A stretch of DNA of 64,000 bases from Desulfobulbaceae bacterium (GCA_024227155.1 JAAELB010001013.1:20899-84898); one strand, 5' to 3'. Positions 42,622-52,865 are shown, numbered from the stretch's first letter. Notes: a model not told the origin generated them from the letters alone. Translations and numbers: made by a program.

Positions 42622-43719
42622 TCAAATTTTATTTTTTCTTACCTGGTCTCCGGGAAGCATTTCAACCAGACCTTCCAGTTCAAGAAAAAGCAGTAACTCG
42701 CTTACCCGTGCAGGCGATTCCCCGGACATTTCAATGAGTGTATCCCTAAGCTGTGGATACGGCTCTATAAACTTCAGCAACGCCAAGGCATCCGGGTCTA
42801 TCTCAAAATCGTTTTCTTCTAATTTGGGCTCATGAACCTGTGGAGACAGATCCAGATGTTCAAGCTCCACCAGGATATCATCAACATTTTGGACAAGTTT
42901 TGCTCCCTGCTGAAGGAGCCAGTGGGTCCCCTCACTTTTAAACGAGTCAACCTGGCCGGGGACGGCAAATACCTCTCTTCCAATATCAAGACCAATCTGA
43001 GCGGTAATAAGTGAACCTGACTTTTTTGCAGCCTCCACAACCACCACTCCACTCGACAAACCTGAAATAATCCTGTTTCTCGCGGGAAAGCGAAACCCGT
43101 CTGGCTTTGTGCCGAGCGGATATTCACTTACTAGCAACCCCGCTTTTATTATGTTGTTATAAAGAGATTGGTTTTGCCTTGGATAGACGATATCGACCCC
43201 GCAGCCAAGAACGGCGACTGTCTTCCCCCTGCCATGCAGTGCCCCCCTATGGGATTCGGCATCAACCCCGAGGGCCAGCCCGGATACAACTGTAAGACCA
43301 CGAAGAGCCAAGTTTTCAGCGAGGGAAAAAGAAACCCTTCTGCCGTAAGCTGTTGCCGCCCGAGAACCAACAATTGCCACAGACGGGGTCACAAGCAGAT
43401 GAGGATCTCCAAGGATGTAAAGGACCGGAGGGGGATCGGCAAGTTCTTTAAGCTGCTTTGGATAAAGGGGATTTTCATAAGATATTGCAGAACCACCCCT
43501 TACTTTCAGGCGTTGTAATTCCTCAGCTCCGCGATGCCCATTACCACCTGAGAAAAGACCTGCAATCTGACTCTCCCTTATTCCAGGAATCTGCAGAAGC
43601 TGCTTTCTACTGGCGGCTAAAACCGCACCAGGGGACTTGAAGTGGTTAATAAGGCGCCACAGCCCAGTGACTCCAAGCCCCGGAGTTAAGCTGAGACTAA
43701 TCCAATCGGCTGTGTTCAT
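42622..43719 (-). CDS. dprA: DNA-processing protein DprA
   Basis: 365 residues. The Rossmann-like core has VGSRAATAYGRRVSFSLAEN, VVSGLALGVDAESHRGAL and VAVLGCGVDIVYPRQN; an N-terminal helix-hairpin part (LTPGLGVTGLWRL) and a C-terminal winged helix flank it. DprA loads RecA on incoming single-stranded DNA. Starts: a GTG at 43737 overlaps the rpoD stop by one base (TAGTG), another GTG at 43722 and ATG at 43719. None has a good ribosome site, so translation is probably coupled to rpoD; I give the ATG. Confidence 0.92.
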   Translation of the reverse strand: MNTADWISLSLTPGLGVTGLWRLINHFKSPGAVLAASRKQLLQIPGIRESQIAGLFSGGNGHRGAEELQRLKVRGGSAISYENPLYPKQLKELADPPPVLYILGDPHLLVTPSVAIVGSRAATAYGRRVSFSLAENLALRGLTVVSGLALGVDAESHRGALHGRGKTVAVLGCGVDIVYPRQNQSLYNNIIKAGLLVSEYPLGTKPDGFRFPARNRIISGLSSGVVVVEAAKKSGSLITAQIGLDIGREVFAVPGQVDSFKSEGTHWLLQQGAKLVQNVDDILVELEHLDLSPQVHEPKLEENDFEIDPDALALLKFIEPYPQLRDTLIEMSGESPARVSELLLFLELEGLVEMLPGDQVRKNKI

Positions 43720-43736
43720 CACTTTTGAACGAGGCA

Positions 43737-45407
43737 CTAATCGACCATAAAGACTTTCAATTCTTCTACCCGGGAAGGATGCTTCAACTTCATTATAGCT
43801 TGAGCCTCTATCTGCCGAATGCGCTCTCTAGTGACCGCAAAACATTTTCCAACTTCCTCCAGGGTATGATCACAATCAACATCAATACCATACCTCATCC
43901 GCAGCACCTTTGCCTCCCTGGGCGAAAGCGACGACATCACCTGACTGAGACACTCCCGCAAACTTCCAATCATTGTAAGTTCATCCGGGCCCATCTTATC
44001 CTTATCCTCGATAAAATCGCCAAGAAAAGTTTCACCGTCATCCCCCACAGGCGTATCTAAAGAGATGGCATCTTTGGCTATTTTCAACGCTGACTTTACT
44101 TTCTTAACGTCTGTGCCAAGATGCTCGGCCATTTCTTCCGGGCTTGGTTCACGGTGTTCTTCAAGGAGAAAATCCTTTGAAATCCGTAGCAACCTGTTAA
44201 TAGTCTCTATCATATGAACAGGTAAGCGGATAGTGCGCCCCTGATCAGCAATCCCACGGGTAATAGCCTGCCTGATCCACCACGTTGCGTAGGTACTGAA
44301 TTTATATCCCCGGTGGTAATCAAATTTTTCCACGGCCTTCATCAGACCGATATTACCCTCCTGAATCAGATCCGAAAATTGCAGCCCCCGATTAACAAAT
44401 TTTTTAGAAACGGAAATAACAAGACGCAAATTCGCCCGGACAAGCCCTTCCTTTGCATATTTGTACATGTCCCAGCCACCATCGACTTCATGGAGTATCT
44501 GCCTCAGTTGCTTTTCGTCAACCCCAGATTCTTCAAGCATCTGCCTGTTAACCTGTAGTTCAATGACTTCGGGGGCTACCTCGTAAATAGTGCCATTATT
44601 CCCTGCAACATGCTCTCCCATAACTTCAACAAATACTTTTCTAAACCTTTTTGAAAGCTCCTCTAAACCGGCTGCAACGGCTTTAACACAATCTGCACAG
44701 ATAATTTTATTCGCAAAAAGATGGGAAATTGCACACCCCACCTCTTCAATTTCACCCAGAATACTATCAGTCTCTGGAGAATCAACTTTGAGTTGAAGAT
44801 ATTTTTTCAAGAGATCCTGTCTCTTCCCATCGAGTTCTTCGGCTTTTGCCACACAGGCAAGAAACTCTCTGCTCTCCCGCTCAACAATCAGTGGTGTATT
44901 GTCCTTTAGGCCCGAAATAATCTGACAGATTTTATCATTATTTTTATCAAGCCCTTTGACAACCTCGTTGAGGGCCGGAATCGCCAGCGGAGTCTTCATC
45001 ACCGCATCCTGAACCCTTTGCTTACCCTCCTCCATCGATCTGGCAAGTTTTAATTCCTCCTCATGACTAAGAAGGGTGAGAGTTCCCATTTCCCGAAGAT
45101 AGATATTCATAGGGTCGACAGAGGCCTTTGACTTTGCACCCTTCTCCCCATCGTCAACTGTCCGTGACGCCCTGCGCCTGTCACGTTTTCTCCGGTCACT
45201 CAACCGCCTGCTTCTCCGATCAGGATTCCCGTTACGCCTCTCACTGCTGTCTGACTCACTAAAATCTACAGGAGCAACATGCTCTTCTCCATCACCTTCA
45301 CGCTCCGGGGCCACCTTCACAGTCGACGAATCTCCCCCTTCGTCAAAATCCACTACAGTATCGTCCAGCCTTGTGACTATTTCGTCATCATTTCCAGCCA
45401 ATGTCAT
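43737..45407 (-). CDS. rpoD: RNA polymerase primary sigma factor
   Basis: 556 residues. Region 1.2 starts near residue 97 ([20 protein letters not shown]), region 2 has [20 protein letters not shown] and [17 protein letters not shown], region 4.2 has [20 protein letters not shown]. The usual region 1.1 is replaced by an acidic stretch followed by an Arg-rich string ([19 protein letters not shown], about 64-82), an odd N-terminus. It directs transcription of housekeeping promoters. AGGAG lies 6 bases before the ATG. It follows dnaG as in the macromolecular synthesis operon. Confidence 0.96.
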   Translation of the reverse strand: MTLAGNDDEIVTRLDDTVVDFDEGGDSSTVKVAPEREGDGEEHVAPVDFSESDSSERRNGNPDRRSRRLSDRRKRDRRRASRTVDDGEKGAKSKASVDPMNIYLREMGTLTLLSHEEELKLARSMEEGKQRVQDAVMKTPLAIPALNEVVKGLDKNNDKICQIISGLKDNTPLIVERESREFLACVAKAEELDGKRQDLLKKYLQLKVDSPETDSILGEIEEVGCAISHLFANKIICADCVKAVAAGLEELSKRFRKVFVEVMGEHVAGNNGTIYEVAPEVIELQVNRQMLEESGVDEKQLRQILHEVDGGWDMYKYAKEGLVRANLRLVISVSKKFVNRGLQFSDLIQEGNIGLMKAVEKFDYHRGYKFSTYATWWIRQAITRGIADQGRTIRLPVHMIETINRLLRISKDFLLEEHREPSPEEMAEHLGTDVKKVKSALKIAKDAISLDTPVGDDGETFLGDFIEDKDKMGPDELTMIGSLRECLSQVMSSLSPREAKVLRMRYGIDVDCDHTLEEVGKCFAVTRERIRQIEAQAIMKLKHPSRVEELKVFMVD

Positions 45408-45603
45408 CCAGATCTCCTGTCATCAAGTTGCCTCACAATCGCTCTCTACTTCTCTCCCATATGCAAGCGAACCAACAGAATTCCAATAACTGCTGATAAA
45501 TCACACATATCAGGACAATCAAACCAAACAGACGAAAATGTCAAGAAAATTCATCAATTCACCACATATTTCACTGTTAATATAACCATTTTCTGTACAT
45601 AAA

Positions 45604-47418
45604 TCACACATCATCACCATGAAATTTCCTTGTTACCTCAACCTGCTCAGATAATAATTTCAGCCATAATTCCTGATCACCCGCCTGCTGAGCCTGCTGG
45701 ATTCTGTTTAGCAGCAACTCCGAATCCCTTTTCAATTGATTTTTTCGTAAATAACTGAGCAAATCGTCAAGCTCACCACTATTTTCTCCATCATCACCAC
45801 CAGTTTCCGGTGGTTCCAGGAGTACATTCGCCACAAATCGCCTCTCAACACCTTCTGGTAATGCGGTCAATAACTCTTCCGGTTCTGCCTGGCTGTTTTG
45901 CTTCAACAATTTTTCAAGCTCCAGGAAAAGGATTTCCCCAATCCCTCCGGCGAGAAAATCTCGTATGTTATTTTTAGCGAGCGCCTGAAAATCGCATGGG
46001 TTCAGTATCATAAATTCTATGAGTTGCCTCTGTGGCCTACTCAACGGCCGCCCGCCAGGCTCACCCCTCTCATCCCTTGGCTTGACTCGTTTAACCTCCA
46101 CCTCAGGCACTACCTGTGCAGGCTGCTGGAGATGTCGCCCCAGCTCCTCAACCCGCATTCCAAGTTTTTCTGCAAAATGAGAAAGGAAGACAGAGTGCTG
46201 CAGAGGCGAGGCTGCAGCCTTTGCAAGAGGTATCAGCTCAGCCACTATTTTTCGTTTGCCATCAAGGCTCAGGCCATGTTCCTCAATTAACCGGCCAAGC
46301 ACAAACTCGGGCAAACTTTCAGCCTTTTCGAGCAAGGTGTTCAGCTCTAGCACACCGTGCTCGCGAACAAAGGTGTCTGGATCATGGCCCTCCGGTAGTA
46401 AAGCAACCCGTCCGGCGATCTGTTCTGCTAAAAAAAACGGAACTGCCCTTGCCGCAGCCTTTCCCCCTGCATCATCTCCATCAAAAAGAAGCGTCACCTC
46501 CTCGGTGAACCGTTTAATAAGTCGAAGCTGCTCACGGGTAAGGGCTGTGCCAAGAGGCGCAACAACGTTTTCACATCCATGTGCAACAAGAGAAATCAGA
46601 TCAAAGTTCCCCTCCACCAGAATAGCTCTGTTGAGTTTTCGAATCTGTTCCTTCTGCTGATAAAGGCCGAGCAACAAACCACTTTTATTAAAGATAGGGC
46701 TCTCGGGGGAATTTAAATACTTCGGCTGCCCTTCACCAACAATCCTCCCGCCAAAACCACACACCTGTCCACCAATACTAAAAATAGGAAAGACAATCCG
46801 GTCGCGGAAACGATCGTAACTTCCACCATTATCTTTTTTCACCAGAAGACCCGCCTCAACTGCAGCTGTCTGCTCCCCTCTGGATAACTTTGAACCCAGA
46901 AAATTCCAACCCGCTGTCTCAACCGCCGGAGCATAGCCGATTTTAAATTGAGCTATAATTTTTTTACCAACCCCTCGTTTTTGCAGATACCCCCTTGCAG
47001 CTTCCCCATTTTTATCTTCCAGTAAACATTGTGTAAAAAGGTCCGAGGCCTTTTCACTTACAGCAAACAGTTTTTTTCGTTTTTCAGAGCGCGCCTCTTC
47101 TTCTTTTGATAATCGGCGCTTTGGCAACTCTATATGGTATCTTTCCGCCAAAGTCTTTACAGCACCACCAAAATCAACATTCTGATGCTTCATCACAAAA
47201 CTGAAAACATCACCGGACTCGCCACAGCCAAAACAGTGAAAGAACTGTTGTCCCGGATGAACAGAAAAAGAAGGCGTCTTTTCGCCATGGAAAGGGCATA
47301 GCCCAAGAAATCTGGTACCTGCTCTTTTCAGCTCAATGTGCTCCCCTATGACTTGGACAATATCTGCCTGTTCTTTAATTCGTGCAGTTACATCTTCTCG
47401 GGTTTCAGTTACATTCAT
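45604..47418 (-). CDS. dnaG: DNA primase
   Basis: 604 residues from the ATG at 47418; longer starts would add a tail not seen in the family. A CHC2 zinc finger (LCPFHGEKTPSFSV..FFHCFGCGESGD), the TOPRIM core (RAILVEGNFDLISL, LFDGDDAGGKAA) and a C-terminal helicase-binding region are seen. It makes RNA primers for replication. About 195 bases separate it from rpoD. Confidence 0.96.
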   Translation of the reverse strand: MNVTETREDVTARIKEQADIVQVIGEHIELKRAGTRFLGLCPFHGEKTPSFSVHPGQQFFHCFGCGESGDVFSFVMKHQNVDFGGAVKTLAERYHIELPKRRLSKEEEARSEKRKKLFAVSEKASDLFTQCLLEDKNGEAARGYLQKRGVGKKIIAQFKIGYAPAVETAGWNFLGSKLSRGEQTAAVEAGLLVKKDNGGSYDRFRDRIVFPIFSIGGQVCGFGGRIVGEGQPKYLNSPESPIFNKSGLLLGLYQQKEQIRKLNRAILVEGNFDLISLVAHGCENVVAPLGTALTREQLRLIKRFTEEVTLLFDGDDAGGKAAARAVPFFLAEQIAGRVALLPEGHDPDTFVREHGVLELNTLLEKAESLPEFVLGRLIEEHGLSLDGKRKIVAELIPLAKAAASPLQHSVFLSHFAEKLGMRVEELGRHLQQPAQVVPEVEVKRVKPRDERGEPGGRPLSRPQRQLIEFMILNPCDFQALAKNNIRDFLAGGIGEILFLELEKLLKQNSQAEPEELLTALPEGVERRFVANVLLEPPETGGDDGENSGELDDLLSYLRKNQLKRDSELLLNRIQQAQQAGDQELWLKLLSEQVEVTRKFHGDDV

Positions 47419-47508
47419 CGTGTCAGCTCGGGTGAAAGGGGTATATCTCTTCATAAGTATAGTCACTATCAGGAGCTTTATAACAGTGTAGTAAAATATT
47501 GTGAACTA

Positions 47509-47660
47509 GTAACCGTTCACCAGCACCCCATTTTCGTCCGACCAGGCCCCCTGGCATAACCAACTATAGCCAGGAGACCGGCTTGAACGAACCTGGAGCA
47601 CTGGACGAACGGTTACGGACTCTGGTTATGCAGTCTTTTGAAGGGACGGTGAACGGTTAC
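47509..47660. mobile_element. 152-bp miniature element with 8-bp target duplication (IS66-type ends)
   Basis: Perfect 13-bp terminal inverted repeats GTAACCGTTCACC (47509-47521 and inverted 47648-47660). Flanking direct repeats GTGAACTA at 47501-47508 and 47661-47668. Inside are an inverted pair GCATAACCA/TGGTTATGC and a third copy of the end motif (GAACGGTTAC, 47607-47616). No coding capacity. IS66-family elements begin GTAA and duplicate 8 bp (established), so one probably mobilised it. Confidence 0.9.
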
Positions 47661-47668
47661 GTGAACTA

Positions 47669-47978
47669 CAAACAACAGCTGCAAATGCTTGCCGACCAAT
47701 CGTTTACCTCTTAATTGTTGGCATAAATGCTGCTCTTATACATTAATCACAGTAATTTTTCGATTTGAAATTGCAAAAATTGTCAGGCAAAGGTATGCTT
47801 TTGTAATGATATTTTTTTTCTCCAACTTTTTTTTCCAACAGTTGCTTCTCTCAATATACAGAATGTTTTTTTAGCCGAACCCCGATAAACTGGAAATCAA
47901 TCGGGACTCAGTATAGCACCCTTTTGAGGGGCGCAGATACCTTCACTAATATATTTCTGGCGTATGTGAAAACGATTT
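47669..47978. other. Upstream region of the GGDEF-like gene
   Basis: About 310 AT-rich bases. From 47884 there is a hairpin-rich stretch (CCCCGAT..ATCGGG, then CACCCTTTTGAGGGG and GATACCTTCAC) that faintly recalls a degraded copy of the dispersed repeat. I see no c-di-GMP riboswitch. Confidence 0.35.
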
Positions 47979-49598
47979 ATGAGTACTACACCCCAACAGA
48001 CAGCTATTAATCTTGAATCCTATCAAGCCATTCATGAGAAGATTGTTGCAGACTATCCCTCGGTGATGTCTTTCTATCCAGGAAACAATATCACTGCGGA
48101 AGGACTGCAAAAGGCCACAACCATAGTGGTTTTCGATCATCCTGATTACCCCAACCATTTAGACTTTTTTTATGAGATACCACCTTTTACGACAATCCTT
48201 GTAATCTCCATGGCAGAGAAGGAATCCCTATATCCTGTTGACTCGAAAGACCGTCTTATCGATACCCTGAGACTACCCATATCGAGTACCTTTTTTTCAG
48301 CAAAACTTTCTTTTTTCAAAAAGATTTACACTATTGCGGCAGAACATTACAATCAGGCAACCCTCCAAGCCAGCCAGCTTGACTTGCTCTATCGCTATGA
48401 TGCACTTACAGGACTTCGCAATCGCCGGCAATTCACCAGGGATCTGGAAAAAGAGCTTGAACTTGCTGCCCAAACATCAAGTGAACTCACCCTGTTGATA
48501 TTTAATATAGACCTGTTCAACGATATCAATAAAAGATACGGCCTTGATTTTGGCGATAACACCCTCAACGAATTGGCGGCGCGCGCAACAACAACAATAG
48601 AAAGACCATCAATTTGCTACAGGTATTCGACGGAAGACTTTGCCGCCTTACTCCCTGGCTGTGACCTGCAACGTTCCCATGACATCGCAAACAAGCTTCG
48701 AGATGTGTGCTCAAGTAAACCATTTACAGACTCGAGTCATTCCATTTCTCTATCGATCTCCGTTGGACTCTCTTCTGTTGCCCTCCACAAGCCTGACAAC
48801 CATGAAAAATTTATCTTTATGGCTGAAAGTGCTCTTTTTAGTGCCAAAGCATCCGGCAGAAACCAGGTTCAAACCTACCTTGACCCAAGTTCAGCCGAGG
48901 CCTATGGGCCTGAAATTTCTCTCGGTTTGCTTAAAGATAAATTGAACCGCATCCTGGAGAAGACAAGGACATCGGCGATCAGCTCTCTCCAGCATCTCGC
49001 AAAGAGTACAGCAGGCCCCGCACACAAAATACACGCGGACCGGGTCTCCAATTACATTAATCTACTCTGTGAGCAGATGCGGTTTCCTGCCCCACTTCTT
49101 TCAACCTTCCATAATTCTATCACACTCTATACCAGTTTTCGTTTTCTCCTCCATAACGACCTCCTGGCAAAACCTAAAAAATTATCCAGGGAAGAATGGA
49201 AAATCATTGAAGATTTTCCATATAAGATCCAGGAATTAACGGAAATTTTTGATTATTTTAATGAAGAACGAAAACTTCTGCTTTGCCAGGGTGAAAATTA
49301 CGATGGCAGCGGTTACCCTGAAGGATTAAGTGGCGATGAAATTCCCATAGGCGCAAGAATTCTAAAAATTGTTGACTCCCTGGCCGCAATGAAAGGTGAC
49401 CGTCCTTACCGGAAAAAGCTGTCACACCGGGAGATTGTAAGAGAACTCCTCCAAGGGTCCGGCAAACAATTTGATCCGGTTCTGGTTTTACAGTTTCTCA
49501 AGGTTATCGAAAAAAATAACCTCTTAGATACGCCCACCGACTATCTCGTTCAGGCCCAAAAAGACTTAGCTGACAATTTAAATAATCTACAATTATGA
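47979..49598 (+). CDS. Degenerate GGDEF plus degenerate HD-GYP protein
   Basis: 539 residues. Residues 1-125 match nothing I know. A GGDEF-type domain spans about 135-290 (YDALTGLRNRRQFTRDL, FNIDLFNDINKRYG), but the active-site GGDEF is STEDF (217-221), so no cyclase activity is expected. The C-terminal ~200 residues resemble HD-GYP: ENYDGSGYPEGLSGDEIPIG and DSLAAMKGDRPYRKK are kept, but the HD and the HH metal ligands are gone. It may be a c-di-GMP receptor or scaffold. It overlaps the HDOD gene by 4 bases (ATGA). Confidence 0.8.
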   Translation: MSTTPQQTAINLESYQAIHEKIVADYPSVMSFYPGNNITAEGLQKATTIVVFDHPDYPNHLDFFYEIPPFTTILVISMAEKESLYPVDSKDRLIDTLRLPISSTFFSAKLSFFKKIYTIAAEHYNQATLQASQLDLLYRYDALTGLRNRRQFTRDLEKELELAAQTSSELTLLIFNIDLFNDINKRYGLDFGDNTLNELAARATTTIERPSICYRYSTEDFAALLPGCDLQRSHDIANKLRDVCSSKPFTDSSHSISLSISVGLSSVALHKPDNHEKFIFMAESALFSAKASGRNQVQTYLDPSSAEAYGPEISLGLLKDKLNRILEKTRTSAISSLQHLAKSTAGPAHKIHADRVSNYINLLCEQMRFPAPLLSTFHNSITLYTSFRFLLHNDLLAKPKKLSREEWKIIEDFPYKIQELTEIFDYFNEERKLLLCQGENYDGSGYPEGLSGDEIPIGARILKIVDSLAAMKGDRPYRKKLSHREIVRELLQGSGKQFDPVLVLQFLKVIEKNNLLDTPTDYLVQAQKDLADNLNNLQL

Positions 49599-50482
49599 CA
49601 CCATTACCAAGCAGTGCAATAAACGCCAAAATTGACTCCTACCCCGCACTTCCAGCAACCGTTACCAACGTTCTCGCGGTCACCGCAGATCCGGACAGTT
49701 CCGCCAGTGATCTTATGAACGCTATCTTGCCTGACCAGGCTATGTGCTCAGCCATATTAAAAGTAGCAAACTCTGCATTCTTTGGTATCCCCAGGGGTGT
49801 AAGTACCATAGAAAGGGCCGTGGTTGTTCTCGGCTATGAGGAAATTCGCAACATTGTCATCGGCAAAGCAATTTTCGCATCTTTTCCCAAACTCGACAAA
49901 AACCGTAAACAGGATGTTGGTCTATTTTGGGAGCACGCATTTACCTGTGGACTTGCGGCCAAGATTATTGCAGAACATTATAAACTGAGTGGCAATGAGT
50001 TTTTTATTGCGGGTTTAATTCACGATATAGGTAAACTTGCCATGCTCATGACTTTTTCGGATAAATATCCATTCTTAATGGAGTTTTCAGACACAGAGTA
50101 CTTCCACAGCACCGCCAAAGAACAATCTCTTTTCTCCATAAGCCATGACCAGGCAGGACTGAGATTAGCCAACAAATGGATGTTCCCGGAACAGCTGGTT
50201 ATGGCCACCGGCTACCACCACGACCCGGCCAGCGCGCCTTCATTCAAACAATATCCACTTATTATCCAGCTGGCCGACATCCTCTCCCTGCTCTACTGTT
50301 ACTCGGATGTCTCCTCAGGCGAAGATGTAGAAAAGATATTCACCGATTTCCTGCCGGAAACCAAAACCCTATGGGAGAAAAACAAAATCCCCTTTGACCC
50401 CGCTTCAACCGGTGCATGGTTCGAAATTCTCAAAGAAAAGAGAGAGAGTGACCAGGCCATCTTGGACATTCTTTCAGGCTGA
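49595..50482 (+). CDS. HDOD-domain signalling protein
   Basis: 295 residues. The HDOD fold spans about 10-215: LPDQAMCSAILKVANSAFFG, VSTIERAVVVLGYEEIRNIV, then FFIAGLIHDIGKLAML, in which HD is present. HDOD proteins are regulators of c-di-GMP, motility or stress pathways, usually without proven catalysis. It overlaps the genes on both sides (ATGA and TGATG), so the trio is translated together. Confidence 0.88.
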   Translation: MTPLPSSAINAKIDSYPALPATVTNVLAVTADPDSSASDLMNAILPDQAMCSAILKVANSAFFGIPRGVSTIERAVVVLGYEEIRNIVIGKAIFASFPKLDKNRKQDVGLFWEHAFTCGLAAKIIAEHYKLSGNEFFIAGLIHDIGKLAMLMTFSDKYPFLMEFSDTEYFHSTAKEQSLFSISHDQAGLRLANKWMFPEQLVMATGYHHDPASAPSFKQYPLIIQLADILSLLYCYSDVSSGEDVEKIFTDFLPETKTLWEKNKIPFDPASTGAWFEILKEKRESDQAILDILSG

Positions 50483-52173
50483 TGAAGATTACCTCGATCA
50501 AAAGAACTATAAGAAATACCAAACGATTCGCGGAAATTGTTAAAGTTCTATCTCATTTTGGTTTTAGACAATTGGTTCTTGATACCGGGCTGCACCGGTT
50601 TATGGGCAAGTCCAGGGAAGAAATTGACTCTCCAACCAACAATACTTCTCACCATCTACCTCGACCTGTTCGGGTGCGGATGGTGCTGGAAGAGCTTGGC
50701 CCAACATTTATTAAACTTGGCCAGATTCTTTCCACCCGGCCTGATCTTATCCCACCTGAATGGGCCCAGGAATTAAAACAATTACAAGACAACTGTAGCC
50801 ACATTCCTTTCTCAGAGATCTATAAAGTTCTTACCCTTGAATTCCCCGGACGTCTCGACCTGCTCTTCTCAACAATCGAAGAGGAACCACTGGCGGCTGC
50901 ATCAATTGCCCAGGTCCACAGTGCAGTAATGGTGGATGGTACCAATGTAGTTTTGAAGGTTCTTCGGCCAGGCGCAAGAGAACTCCTGGAAGAGGATATG
51001 GATCTTGTTGAGGGGCTTGCGCAGATATTAGAACAGTACTTTTCTGATCTCGGTTACAGCCCCACCGCTGTGGCTAAAGAGTTTTCCCGGGAACTGTTGA
51101 AAGAGATAAATCTGGTTATAGAGGGTCAGTCCACGGATCGACTACGCCGCTATTTCGAAGATGATAACAACATCTGTTTTCCGCAAATTTTCTGGCCCGC
51201 CACAACACGCAATGTATTGACCATGGAAAGGGTTGATGGAAGGCTTCTCTCCACCCTCAACCCGGATGAACTCTCATCTGCTGAAAGGCGCAGGATCGTA
51301 GCCAACGGAACAGACGCAGTCTTTAAACAGTGCCTCAGCTTTGGCTTTTTCCATGCAGACCCTCATCCCGGCAACATTTTCATCTTAGAAGACGGCAAAA
51401 TTTGTTTTATAGATTGCGGCATGATAGGCCAGCTCGACAGAAAAACCACCGATCAATTGATAAATCTTGTCGCCGGGGTGATCAAAGGAGATGTGGATCG
51501 TCTCTGCCGTGTTGTCCTTGAGTTAACAAGCGTGGATCCAGCGGTTATAGAGAGCCGCGAATTTCGCCTGGAACTCCGCCATATAACCACACAATTCCAG
51601 AACACAGATCTGCAACACCTGAACATTTCCGGGCTGCTCACCGATTTCTTCGGCATGCTCCAGCGCTATCGCATCCAGTGCCCTGGGGACCTGATGCTCC
51701 TGACGAAAGCGCTGACCACTATTGAGGGCGTTGCTGAACATTTTGACCCGACCTTTGATGTCCTTGCCCATGTGGAACCTCAAATTCAAGCCATCGTCAT
51801 GGACAGGCATTCCATGCGGGCAATTAAAAACCGAATTTACCGAGTTCTGACCAGTTCTTTCGAACTTATCGAAGATCTACCTAAGGATCTGCAGAGATTT
51901 CTTGACCATGCGCGGCATAGCAGATTTACACTTAATCTTGAACTGAAGCGGATAGAACATCTCTCAGAGAGCATGGACACATCGAGCAGACTTATGGGCA
52001 TCGCCATGATAATCGCGGCCCTCATCGTCGGATCTTCAATTCTGATTCTTGCAGACAGGATATCTAAAGATCCAGGATTCATAGGAACCCTGGGTATAGT
52101 TGGGCTTATTTTGGCGGGGATAAATACGGCCGGATTTGTTATTTCTTTTCTATTGCCGCGGAAAAAGAAATAA
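50482..52173 (+). CDS. ubiB: UbiB/ABC1-family atypical kinase
   Basis: 563 residues. The family KxGQ motif is GPTFIKLGQILSTRPDLIPP. The Ala-rich loop AAASIAQVHSA replaces a normal kinase glycine loop; FHADPHPGNIFIL and FIDCGMIGQL are the catalytic and metal loops. Two membrane helices close the protein (about 515-533 and 540-558). UbiB proteins support quinone synthesis, probably by ATP-driven extraction of lipid precursors from the membrane. The start overlaps the previous stop by one base. The link with the signalling genes upstream is unexplained. Confidence 0.92.
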   Translation: MKITSIKRTIRNTKRFAEIVKVLSHFGFRQLVLDTGLHRFMGKSREEIDSPTNNTSHHLPRPVRVRMVLEELGPTFIKLGQILSTRPDLIPPEWAQELKQLQDNCSHIPFSEIYKVLTLEFPGRLDLLFSTIEEEPLAAASIAQVHSAVMVDGTNVVLKVLRPGARELLEEDMDLVEGLAQILEQYFSDLGYSPTAVAKEFSRELLKEINLVIEGQSTDRLRRYFEDDNNICFPQIFWPATTRNVLTMERVDGRLLSTLNPDELSSAERRRIVANGTDAVFKQCLSFGFFHADPHPGNIFILEDGKICFIDCGMIGQLDRKTTDQLINLVAGVIKGDVDRLCRVVLELTSVDPAVIESREFRLELRHITTQFQNTDLQHLNISGLLTDFFGMLQRYRIQCPGDLMLLTKALTTIEGVAEHFDPTFDVLAHVEPQIQAIVMDRHSMRAIKNRIYRVLTSSFELIEDLPKDLQRFLDHARHSRFTLNLELKRIEHLSESMDTSSRLMGIAMIIAALIVGSSILILADRISKDPGFIGTLGIVGLILAGINTAGFVISFLLPRKKK

Positions 52174-52175
52174 TG

Positions 52176-52865
52176 TCATAGCACATTTTTAGCACAGATA
52201 TCTGCAAAGGAACGAGCATCTAAACTGGCGGAACCAAGAAAAAGGCCGCTGAGTCCCTCCACCTTCAAATAATCCTCTGCAATTCCCACAGACAACGCCC
52301 CACCGTATATAATTGGCCAGGATGGGAAAAACGAATGGATTCGGGCCACCATTTCTGTAACTTTTTCCGGTGACTCTGGAATTTTAAAGTTAAGAGCATC
52401 AACCGGAGTGTAGGCGATGATCAGATGATCGCACTCGATATCTGCAATTGGTGACAGTTGCGAGAGTACATTAACATCTTCGACACAGACAATAGGGCTC
52501 AAGCCACAATCAGCAGCCTCAGTGATTTTGTTGATCAGGTCCTGCCCTGTCTCATGGAAATATCGCCTACGTTCCGAATGGCCAAGAATCACATATCTGG
52601 CATATTTTTTTACCATATCCGCCGAAACAGCACCGGTATAACTCCCCCGTGGAAATGGAGAGATATCCTGGGCTGCGAGGGAAAAATATTCCATCTTTAA
52701 TTCAGCCGCATAACTGGCTACGGCCTCAAGACTTAGCACTGTCGGGGCAATAACCACTTCAAAAGAGGAGGTTGGTCGGTATATGGCAGCAAAGGAATCG
52801 AGCCATTTCTTTCCTTCTTCACTACTCTTATGACATTTCCAGTTACCGATCACATATTTCTTCAT
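52176..52865 (-). CDS. Triose-phosphate isomerase homologue lacking the catalytic glutamate
   Basis: 229 residues, shorter than the usual ~250. K10 (IGNWK) and H96 (VILGHSERRRYFHETG) are present, and YGGALSVGIAEDYL gives the phosphate loop. Where TPI has AYEPVWAIGTG it reads AYTPVDALNFKIPE: T153 replaces the catalytic base and the mobile loop 6 is changed. I checked the codons on the minus strand. True isomerase activity is doubtful; a different sugar-phosphate reaction or binding role is likely. It overlaps the DivIVA-like gene by 4 bases. A normal tpiA would be expected elsewhere. Confidence 0.85.
   Translation of the reverse strand: MKKYVIGNWKCHKSSEEGKKWLDSFAAIYRPTSSFEVVIAPTVLSLEAVASYAAELKMEYFSLAAQDISPFPRGSYTGAVSADMVKKYARYVILGHSERRRYFHETGQDLINKITEAADCGLSPIVCVEDVNVLSQLSPIADIECDHLIIAYTPVDALNFKIPESPEKVTEMVARIHSFFPSWPIIYGGALSVGIAEDYLKVEGLSGLFLGSASLDARSFADICAKNVL

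Noticed and set aside
43730-43742. TTAGTGCC at the rpoD stop as another repeat copy
   Set aside because: Only about 10 bases match and no body or second arm follows; coincidence cannot be excluded.
47880-47978. c-di-GMP riboswitch before the GGDEF-like gene
   Set aside because: Hairpins are present but the conserved riboswitch core strings are not; looks more like a degraded repeat.
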